NCBI RefSeq assembly: GCF_910592395.1
Contig: NC_088312.1
Coordinates: 21,767,292 to 21,831,291 of the forward strand
Reading direction: 5' to 3'
Origin: Lineus longissimus
Lineage: Eukaryota > Nemertea > Pilidiophora > Heteronemertea > Lineidae
Length of the DNA: 64,000 nt
In this document: piece by piece, positions 25,301 through 37,300 of the stretch
Position numbering within the stretch: position 1 is the first letter of the stretch
Layout: each line of letters opens with the position of its first letter
The notes under the pieces: model-generated
The model's input: only the letters and a program-made list of their open reading frames with translations
Told to the model about the DNA's origin: nothing
Database searches by the model: none
Position numbers and translations under genes: made by a program

Positions 25301-28300
25301 TCGAATGGGTGATGTTGCAGTCTTCGTCTAAGCCGTTTGGTCAGACGACCATTGTGGAATACCAGACTGCCACCTTTTTACATGATAAGGGCAAAGGCTT
25401 CGTGGCTTGTTATTTCCCAGAAGAAAAAATTGAAGGAATCCGGTAGGTATTATTTCAGCCCTGGAACCTTTATTTGTCAAACAGGACATAAATTAAGCCC
25501 TACTCATCCCCGTTTGCCACATAAAGAACTCTTAAGGTTGCCCAAAGAAGCAGAGTGTTAAAGACTTGTTATTCCAATGAAAAAAAGACTTTGAGGGGTG
25601 GATATTGTTTCTGTGCGCCCATCGAAAACCCATAAATGTTGTTTAAAGGATCAGAAGCTTAATTTCTAAGACCGGACATAAATTAATGGCCCACTTACCA
25701 TCGTTTGTCTCATAAAGGACCGTAAACGTCCTCCAATCCATCACGTCCACGGCTTCTTTGAAGGCACGACTGAGGGTAGTATAATGTGGGTACATGTTTA
25801 TGGCGTAGTACTCCATGAGGACCTGATAGCCCCACTTGGCTTCTATGTGGGGAATATCCATGGAGTCACAGATGGACTGCACATGCGCAGACGGAAGACC
25901 TGATTTCGGCCCGAAAATGGCCGCAACTCCTTCTTGAAGCATATGACAAACTGCAAAGAGAATCAAAAACAGAAATGAAGAATTGAAACGATGATGTTAA
26001 CAATGTTTTATGGAGAAAAGCATCGAATCTGCAATATTTCTCTCTGTATGTATTGAGGAAAGCGTGTTTTATGGCACTGCCTCATAGCATCATTCATCTT
26101 TTCAATGTACATGTATGGACTGTGTACAAATACATGTGTCACATTCTTCTATCTTTCGAGTGTCACGAAAATCATTCATCTTATAGACCGTCTAGTTCGG
26201 CGTGCTCAAAAAGTTTCAAAAATAACAAATAGAGACTTATAAGACTGGCTGTACCGCTTCAGTCCAAACGGGTTAAACTCTTACAACGTCCACTTGAAAT
26301 TGACACTCTGGATGTTTAGCTCCTTGTTCATCAATAACGGCCACCCCAGGGCATCATGCACGGCAGCCAGACGATAAGACATCAATTTGTCAAAAGTGAG
26401 AGTATTTCAAACATGGCTTCTGGCAATAGCAGTTTTTCAATTCCGATGCAGTTATTCACATTTCAAATTGTTGATGCCAGTCGTGCGATTTTAAAAACCG
26501 TTCAACGGAAGAGTGTTGTGGCGTTAAAGGGGATTTCTCACGACTAACGTTTCAGTCTACTTTTTACATTTTCTCGGGCGGTGAAAATGAACCTTCTCAT
26601 ATCCTGTTTATGAGTCCGGCGCAGCAGATCAGTTAGCGAAATACGGCCTGATGAACATGCGGACAATAGGGCCTGTAATAGGGTTCCATTCAGAAACTCA
26701 CTCTCTTCTGTTTATGAGTACAGCACAGATCAGTTAGCGAAATACGGCCTGATGAACATGCGGACAATAGGGCCTGTAATAGGGTTCCATTCAGAAACCC
26801 ACTCTTCTGTTTATGAGTACAGCACAGATCAGTTAGCGTAATACGGCCTGATGAACATGCGGACAATAGGCCCTGTAATAGAGTTCCATTCAGAAACTCA
26901 CACTCTTCTGTTTATGAGTACAGCACAGATCAGTTAGCGAAATACGGCCTGATGAACATGCGGACAATAGGGCCTGTAATAGGGTTCCATTCAGAAACTC
27001 GCGCGTAAGACTTGATGATGCATCCACTGCGTTGATACCGACTGAGGCGCCGCTAGGGCATTCTATTGCTCGCACGAATTTCGCTTGCTGTACCCCAGGG
27101 ATGCAAGATTCAAGGCCAATTAGGCTGCATTAACAAGACTTGTCAGTTCAGTACGAGACTGTCTGAGCGGCGGCGACTCCGGCACCTGATGCGCACAACC
27201 ATCGCGACAGCGGTACGTATCCTTGACAAGCGCTAACTGTTACCGGCGATCGACTGATCAATGGGGTGTCGTTAGCTCCATTGACTCCATCCACTTGCCA
27301 ATACCATACTTAGAGCAATTACCTTCTGTTCTCTTGGTAATGAGCAGAAAGTCATTGAGCCAGGGTGTCTTTGAACGATTGGACGGGATGTACTACAGAT
27401 AAATCAAAGATATTCTGCTGAGAAGGATCAAGAGTTGGCTAATTGCGAACGGATCGAGTGGCACCTGGGTCTCAACTCTTGTTTTACCTGTTTGGCTAGA
27501 CTCTTAATTTAAATAGAGTTTGATTTGATAAATTGCGTCCGATCAATCAATGAAAACAGTTCAACAGTTGAGTACGCTAGTACCGAAATTATAATGTGGA
27601 CCAGTGTCATCCCTTCCATTAATGTAAATGGACTAAGAGCAAAATTAGGCTAATGAAAATGTTTGGAAAGAGAAAGGACAATACACGCGAAGTTCATACT
27701 TTCAATGTTTTCAGAAAGTTGCTGTTACACTGAACCTAACCCTACTATATTTTGTCATCCTTTGCATAAAACTTCACTCAACGAAAACGCAATTTATGTT
27801 TTATATCCGTATCTTAACTTTGTCATTGACATTGACACGTATATCTCAGTGCACTACGTAGTTAATTCCAAGTAACTTAATCCGACATTTCTAACACTAC
27901 TAATTTCCCTCCTCTTATGTTTTACTAATTAACACCATGCTATATCACGAATTAACCTCATCCTTTACGATATTCTACACCCAACTATCTGTACTTTTAT
28001 GCTTTACTCAATTCTGAAATGTCACTGCTTGCGGCCATTGTTTTCCTATCAGCAATTAGCATGATAACGTTATCTCAATGGTATTAATCATAGGAATTCG
28101 TAATGTTCAGGGAGATAAGGTTTAACTGAAGATGCGGCAGCACGAACGTTGAGTTTGACTGTACTGTTCGTAAGAATCACTGATTATATTTGGTTGTCTT
28201 AATCTCTAACAATTATGATATGAGTTCCGTTATCTTTGGAATATCGCAGTCTGGTTTGTTGTCAAAGTTACTTGGTCCACATGATTGCGATATTTTGCCT

Positions 28301-31300
28301 AACATCATCCTAAGAGCGTATTCCCTAGGCGGCCGAGAACAATTCGATTCAGGTGTTTCGGGTCTCCTAAGTCAGACTTGAAACCAAAGTCTTGTACTTT
28401 TTATACGACTTAGATCACGCTATCGGGAACTAGCTCGATGTTTTACGGTTCCAAAGGACTGACCATATTAGATATGGCCGCCAAAACGTTGTCAAAGGAT
28501 CCAATTTTCCAATGCTGTTGATAATAAAGATGTATAGCACTATTCCATCATTAAGCGCTATGTCCAGAGAAAATTATTGTTGACCAATTTCACGTTGCAC
28601 TTTAAAGAATGCTGCACTTGTACGTCAGTTAACTGATGTACACAAGCACCATACAGGATACAGGAGAAAACGATACCATGCTGGCTTGTTACAACTTCAA
28701 TCAGGAATTTTTTCCCCGTGCAGTCGGTTAAATCGCCAGGTATAATACAACAGATTCCTGCTTTGATTTTCAGAGTAGATCGATAGGTCAATTAGAGCTT
28801 TACAGGTGGAATGCTTGTTAACATACCGTGCTTTATGAGCAGGGATAGGTTACTCACTATGATGCTGATGAGTACAGCATTGCAAGGTGCGGTGCTTCAA
28901 TACATTTATGATCAAGTTAGTTTTAGCGCGTCTGCTAGCCAACACATTAAGTACTCTGGGAACACACAAAAGGAAGGAGGTACTGAACTAAGAGAGTCCC
29001 AAAATACTCTGAATTCTTGTGGTACAGACCTTAGAATAGGCACGGCGTTTTATTAATGGATCAATCATTTTAGACCAATGGAGATATTCATTTTAAAAAC
29101 ATTTTCATGCTGAAAAAATCATGTGACGTCCTTTCCCAGCCACCGTAGAAACTTATCAAGCTTTTGCAACGCTTACGTTTCTTAGAAGCTTTAAAACTAT
29201 CTTGTGCTGGAATTTGAGCAGTAACTGGCTCCAACCTCGTCCCCTGTAGTATATCCCGCCTGCTGTTGATTCGATTCGTTGCAGATTTGAATGCTAATTC
29301 TACGTCCGCGTTCCCATGTTCGTAAAGTAGTCCTAAAAAGAGACAAAAAGGTGAGCATGGTTAGTTTTGTGAGAGAATCGTATAAAATGGCAAAAGTGCC
29401 AGTTCGAGGCGTTCAATAAGAAGCTACAAGGCCAGGGAGAGGAACTCGTATCATTTCACCTCCAGTTAAGTAGTCGATTTGCGTCACCCTCAACTTACTG
29501 GACAGTTACTCGGGAAGAAACTTCACAATATTGGGTTTTAAAGCAAAACGAGGCTTGAACACTGAACATATTTTCGAAGATGGCATTCTAGCCTATTAGC
29601 TCGTCTCACGGCGGCGAATACAAGGTTTTTGCAACATCGCTTTACGTGCCTAGCTTGCATTGCTTTACCTCACTCAACCGCATAAAAACCATTTTCTGAT
29701 TTTGCTACTATTTTCGGGAAATGAACAGAGATTTCTGTTGAGATGCTCACGGACTGGATGTGTTAACGCATAATACAAATTACCTTCTTGCGTATTGTTG
29801 TGTTTTCTAAGGCGCGGCTCGTAAAGTAACATTGTAGCAATGAGATTACGCAAGCCAGTAATTTGAGAGATGGCTTTCATTTGTGATCTTTATAGAGACT
29901 TCTTGAAAGGTAAAATATGATGGCCGGGTATCAATATGAGACAGAGAGACATATTTATCGGTAATGCTTCTCGCTGTCATGTTGTATCTCGGAATTGCAT
30001 ATGAACAAACTAACACCGGAATAGGAAACTAAGTTTTGAGTATATACATGGTATGTGTTCATGATGATACATCTTTACATTTCATAGGAAATTGACATTA
30101 GGCAAAATCTGTAGAATTATTTGAAGTCTTGGAAAGAGATTTTGCCGTGCAAAGAATGTAAAGTTCAATCGTGTTCATTGTTGGTATTATGACTGTTTGA
30201 ATAGAATGCACGCATCCTGATATCTCTATAACACTGTTGACAGGTTTGCGTGCAGAATATCTAAATTTGCACGATGGATGCCGCTGCTACGTAACGAAGA
30301 CAGCAATGAAGTATTTCGCAATTACCAGATGGAACGTGTCGAATACTTTCGTGCCAAAACAGCAAAACGGTTAGGTTTCTCTCAAATCCCTCTTCCCGCT
30401 GACAGAAGGAAAAATGCGAATGTTAGAAATACATTTTGTTGATGCCAAGCATACAATAAAAACCTTAAAGCTGCAGTACTGTGACCTCCACCCCACACCA
30501 AACGCCAACTCAATTTACCAGTAATTTCATCAATATGTGAAGATAATGTGAAGATATGGTCTCTTCTCCGTATCTATATCATTGTCCGCGCTGTCAACGT
30601 CAATCGCAAAAAAATTATAGCTCATTCCCTTAGTATATAGCTCATTCCCTTAGAATATAAGTAGCCAGGGAAAAAAATTTATCACATCGGACTGCCGAGG
30701 AAAGAGGATTACCATAGAATGACATTTTGCTCATCACCTTAAAAGATCTGTCCTGGGGGTCGTGGGTTTTTTTCACTTTCGCAAATGCATAGTTTGCAGG
30801 TATCGTAGTTATTTTAGTATGACATTCACTATACTTGCATGAAAAGGTCAACTAACTAAAGCTTGACTAGAGACCTGGTGGAACACTGTCTTGTGGAATG
30901 CATGGGTTTGTTCATCTTGACCCTCAATGTGTTGACACTGCTAAGCTTTCATCAGACAAGCGTATGGGCGGAGGCTAACGGAGGCAACACCACTGGAAGT
31001 TCAGTATGCATGGGGTTTGTTATACTGTGTCACAATGGAGTTGTCTTTAATTGTGCATGCTGTGTGTTGTGTGCTGTGTGGAGTGTGAGTTTGATTTGCA
31101 CTGGAGCAGAGTGTGTGTTTTAAGAGAAGGGCTGCAGAGGACTGGTTCTGCATATTAGACTGCACTCCATTTCACGAAAAAAATGGCTCTCCGACTTTTT
31201 TGGTGATTTCGCATGCACAGAAAAGTCTTCCAGGACTTTTTATGCTAAATACTTCATAGTACTATACAATATAACACACCAATAGGATTTTTGATAACCC

Positions 31301-34300
31301 ACATCGCGTTCTTCATCGTCGACCTTGATCATATATCCCTCCTGAGCTTTGACATTCTCTATAAACACTGGAGAAGATCAACAAACCAATACCGCCTACC
31401 CTTTATGGCGATATCCGCATTTAGAATCCGATATCGCTGTTTCAGAACAGGCCTAATGACGCGGGCGGGTGGAAGAAAGACATAACCAAATAGATGCATT
31501 TGTACTCTAATTTGGTTTTATACCATGCAACAGACAGTGAGTAATGTGAAGAATTAGAAATTCTTGGTAAAAATGGAACTACATTGTACATTTAAGCTTC
31601 CTTCCCAGCCTCCGAAATCCCCAGCTGCAACTTGAAGTCCTGTTTATAAGGATGAGCGGACCCTTCGAGATACTCATCTAAGCTTATATCCGATCTTTCC
31701 TTTGGCAAAATTGAGTGAAGTAATGTTTCTGTCTGCTTGGGGGTTTTATTGTTCTGTATTGCTCTTATCCAACTTGTTTATTCGTTCGTAGCCAAGAACG
31801 TGGGACTGCTTGCAATGAGATATCAACGTCAGACAGATTTTCCCGAATTTCTATCGGGCGTATAATTTTGTCGGTTCTCTAACCGGTATCTACTAAACTA
31901 CTACTGATGCCTCGGCGTTTATTAGAATGTCATTTGTAATAACACTGAGATCATAATATCAATTGGTATATCACCGTTTAATGAGTTATGAAATGAATAG
32001 CACCGTAGAGGCCAATATGACCTCCTTTCCAACTTATACGTGAAGCTCATAATGTCACGACATCTTGAAATGCCAAATCCACAATGCGTTCATCCTCCCG
32101 TTATAGAGGAAGTCGAGGGGGAATAAGATCCTTGACATTCAAGCTGTAAGCTCCGAGCCCGACCCAAAACTATTTCGGTAACAGATTTGTTAAATTTTGG
32201 CGCAAAGTTATTGGGTTTGTCTAACGGGTGGTAGGAGTGTGGCCTCCCCGAGATTATCTTCTTCAGCTTGGTTTTCGGGGGTATCGGGCAACGTTCTCAC
32301 TACTGCATCAGTTTACATGTCAGAATATCAGTTCGATAGGCTTGCCAGTTGAAGCAGGCACCATTTAGCATTATGGGAAAGGATACTTCAATAGCCTACA
32401 GCGTTGTAGGCTGTAGCAGCGGCCGAACCAATTCCCCGGCTAATTCAAAGGAATTGCGTGGTATGGCCGTTATAACTCTACAGCAGTTACTTAATTGGTG
32501 AAATGATCGGACCATCACTATCATACATGTATGTACGGCGGTTCTCCAGCACATTTTAGTAAGGCAGTATTTGTACTGTCACCAATCTCGAGTCGAAGGT
32601 TAAGAACCTGCTTGAAGACGCTGAAGACGCAGTGAGTGGCATTGATCAGCCTGTGAAGTCTTGAGACTGTGTCTCTATTCCACGAAAATTTCACAACATG
32701 CGCTTTATTTTGTACGAAAATGCAACCAGTTAAATATAAAAGTGTATAGTTTTATAACCCAAACATTATTTGACATGCAATGTTAATCTTTAATTTTGGT
32801 ATATTTATTTTCTTAGTTTCTATTGCCCAAAAAGGATTTAAAGAGAGTATCATAGCTAACTTCGGCGCTATATGTTCTATTTCATCTAGAAGTATGACGC
32901 AGTTAAATAGATATTTATATTAATACAACATAAAAAAGGACACGCATTTTCGATGAAATCGATCAGACATTAACAGCAATGCCTAGGGAAAAAAAACCTG
33001 ACTGTCATATATATTCTGCTCGAGTTCATGTGGGCGGTTTATACATGTACAGACTATTCGATCGGTGTCTAGGTATCTTTGATAAACTCGCTATCGGATT
33101 TTATAGTGTTGATGTTTACGTTGGCCTTGAGTAGGGCATAGAGTTTATTTATAATTAGAGAGGTTTAGAAGACGAACCGACAAAAAAAATTCGGCATAAA
33201 ATAGATTTTGTTACCCTTGGAGGGTACCTCCCCACCGCTGTGGCTCGAAACACTGACCGCCGACCGCCAACCTGATTCTCTGCCCTCGTCTCCCAAATTT
33301 AAACAAGAAAATACGATTTTGAGACGAATAGGTCTACAGAGAAAACTTGCAGCCCCAGATCTGGTTCCAGTTATCACGGTGTATGCCGATGACTGAGAAA
33401 GCCCCTTAAGTAAGCCAAAAATAACCAATGACAGATTTGTTTATCACGTCGCCTGAATCTGTATGACGTTCTTGTTTCAAAGGCCTACAGCATGATGTAG
33501 AGTTGAAGCTCTGACATTTCAACTGAAATTTGCCCTCTGACTGTTTAGAATGCAAACCTTCCTAAATTATTTGGGTTTTATCGGAAAATTTTCATCATTT
33601 CTATTCTAACCTAGTTATGACATTCAGAACGAACCGTCTTAGGATTATGTCAATCTGATGACGGCTTTTTAAAGTCAATTCGTTCTGAATGTCATAACAA
33701 TGATTAGAATATAAATGATGAAGATTTCCAGACAAAAACTGTAATTTAGGAAGGTTTGCATTCTAAATAGGCAGTAGACACGTGCAGTTTATGATGCAAA
33801 GCGCTCATATCTAATCCATTTTATTATCATTCTTGTATGTGGGCGGCAAGGTCGGAGACAACGAAAATGTGCTTCTAGTTCGCAATTAATTATTGATACC
33901 GTGCTCAGACAAAAGAAATACCATTACCGTATACCATTTAGAATCTAGGTAAAAAAAGCAACGGAAAAAAAGACAACGGAAAAAAAACTGTAAATAACTG
34001 TTGAATAAACTAAGGTTCTAATACTGATAATGTAGTGTTATGCACAATACACAATATACCTATATAAACGTTACATAACTGCAAGGAATTAAATTCGCAA
34101 GAGGAATACTGGTAGCTCAGTGAAGATGAATTTTGGCAATTATTTACTCAGAATCGACAGCTTTGTCATCTTGATGGTGAAGAACAGACACATCGTCGAT
34201 TACATAAACTCGAAACAAAGTAAAACCAGTAGAATATGTCAACGCTACAATATGTGAAATTTCCGAGTTACTTTGGCCGAGGCGACTTTAACTACTGTTG

Positions 34301-37300
34301 ACAAGTATGAAGAAGAGGTCCAGGCTCACAGCAATATATACTGTTATAACTGTTATTATTCATCACATTATTGGGATATGTTGGAGTGGGAGTTTTTTTA
34401 CATTTAGAGCTAGTTTCATTACCAACTCTTCTCACAACTGCAAAGGCCCTTTGCGGTATAAACAACTCGGCAACTCTCAGACACAAACGATGTCTTCGGT
34501 AATTGGAGTAGAAAAAACACCAGTAGTTAATAGCATCACGCGGAATCCTGTTGGTACTGCTCGATACTGGTCAGTTTCTTAATTTCATCATCATGGTCTA
34601 ACCTTAATCCGTCACCATAGAGACATATTTCGGGGGGGGGGCATTTAGACTGCTATAGATGAGAACGAAACGTTTTCCAGTCCGCAAGTAACTTCCATCG
34701 GTTTAAAGTGAAAATGGCAATGAATGGATATAAAACTATTGTGTGGATAATCTGGGTGTCAGCATCGTAATTAGGTAAAAGACCGGTTCATAAGCGCGAC
34801 CAGCATGCATTTTTGAGATGTGTTAGCCTTTTTGCCATTTACGACAGCCTGCAGCAGAATGTTTTTCAAACATCTAATGCCCACTCCATTAAAAGAGGAC
34901 AGGAAATTTGATTTATAGGCAGAAGAAACGCAATCTATAATGTATTTACATCTATAAATCATTGATTTCTTCAAAACATCGGACATAGGTGATAGGTTGA
35001 TTAATAGATATTGATTTGGTGATCAACCATCCTGCGAGACATGACAGTGGTGGTTCAAGGCTATTTTGTATTATTTACTGCATCGCAGACACAACAAACA
35101 GCACAAATTATCAATACTGAATAATACGAAAATTATATACATGTAGGTTATTTCCAAAATAGGAATATTTTCAGTCCGGCATTCGACAAAAGAAACCATG
35201 ATAAAATGCACGTGTTGATGAGCTAACGGAGGCCAAGCCATTCCATTGTATGCACCACATCGTAATCTGTGAAAAGAACCTTTGTTTATGTTACCAGTTG
35301 AGGCCCTTACATTGTATCTGTGCCATATTTACATGTAATAGATAAAGTTATAACAAATTGAATATCCGGTAACCTTTCATATATTATGTCAGATGTAGAG
35401 TTGGACAATGTGGATATTTGGTCGACTGGTCGAGCGCTGTACTGGTTGGGACAAATTTGCCTTTACAAGGGAGGAATTCATCGAATGGGGATGTAGCTCA
35501 GTGGTAGAGCGCTCGCTTTGCATGCGAGAGGCCCCGGGTTCAATCCCCGGCATCTCCAACCATTACTTTTTCATTTTGTGCGATCGGTGATGTGATATTG
35601 ACGCTAATACATAAGTAAGTAAGTAATTTTATTGCTCAATCTAACAAGATAGACAATGCAACAGTAGAACACACAATGATACACAAATTAACGTTACATG
35701 ATTGTACAAGACGGAGACCGGTGAAATTGTTCGGAAGCTCTTGGAGTGAACAGGACGTTGGAGTAGATAGAACGTTCTATTTACTCCAAGGGAAGCCATA
35801 CAATAATTTACAATAATATTGTTAAATACTATCTAGTACCTGTAGGCCTAGTCAGAAAGAATCGATCTATCCTGTGACTAACTAGAATACCGGGTAGAAT
35901 TTTTGAATAACAGTAACAGTTGCTGGCATAACAGATAACAGTTGCTGGCATATTGACCCGGGAAACATCATTCTCCTGTTCAGGCGAACCACCCGTCATT
36001 ATATTCCATCGAAAATGAATCCTATTCATAACTTTAAGATAATAAAGCTTTCGAAACCACTTATCACGAAAACGCTCGCCGTCTCTTGAGTCTTAGTCTC
36101 GGCATTCACTTCAAACCCAATTATGGCCACCAGGGGGACATTCATTTAATTACAAGATTGATCACCAAAATAACGCTCAAATAGTTCCCAGAAATCGGCA
36201 TATCATCCAACGCCTTGGTGAATTGCACCGTCATGCACGTAACTGACTGCGTCGTTTCCATGACGACTGAAATCAACAAATGTCATTGTTGATTTATTGA
36301 AATAATCCGAGGAAATCCGCGAAATGTTCAAATAACGCAATTTTTACGATTTATAGCGACTGGAAAGCTATTTTAGTGCGTTCAAAGTTCATTTTATGTG
36401 TGGGCTTGAGCCTTATCTGTTGATTATGATAAAGTACCCATGTCTATTTCAAGTAAGGAAGGAAGCGACTTGTCTCTTAGGAAAACACCATGAATTACAG
36501 TATATTCTAGAAAGATTAAAAAAGTGTCGGGAAGACGTGTTTTTGTTTCACCCCTTCTGTTTAATCCACAGTCAACGTATATAAACCTAGTTTCAACCAT
36601 CTAAAACCGGTTTTGAATATTCAATTTAAGCTAGATACACTGCTAATGGCACATAGTCTTTCGATGTCATTCAACATGTTCCGTTTATATAGACAATGGG
36701 TGATATGAATAAAGAGTAGTAAATGCTTTTATCTAAAACTCCATGTACATTTACACTTGGCCTTTCTGTACAAAATTGAAGTAAAAGCATTTGCTAGCCT
36801 TTATTCATATCACCCAATGGGTCAGTGACACCAAGTTGTCCAATGGTAATGACGTCATTTCCGCTTGGCTTTTGATTCGATTGCGTAGTGATTAACCAAT
36901 CGGTCATTTGCTCGATAAAACTAGAGCATAAAATGACGTTACTGAAAACAAATACAGCCTGATAATCAAACCATACATGAAAAGCATGCTGTTTTACATT
37001 TTGATTACAAATTTGCAGCCGGCGAATAAAACCAGCTTGCAGAACGTTATAATATAATCGCCGCAAGTGATCGTTTAAATCAGTTCACTGCGACTCGATT
37101 ATCAAGTTAGGAGATAAGATATGCCTTGGGGCAACGGCTTGTCATGTTTATTGTGGAGTCACAAGATCTTGATATGAACATGCAGTCTGTATAAGTAACT
37201 GTATCTGCGAAGAGGATTTTATTTCATGACTGTTTTGTAGTGACAAGTTTTAGATACGAAGATTAACACTACTCATAGTGTAAATATGTTACACGGCCAA

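Larger units (their letters stand above)
22445..29176 (-). other. Receptor introns 2 and 3 with exon 3 between
   Basis: Intron 2 (25951-29176) holds the 100 bp minisatellite; intron 3 (22445-25698) holds the 85 bp MITE. 23059-23442 is open in several frames but shows no domain or splice context. Confidence 0.7.
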
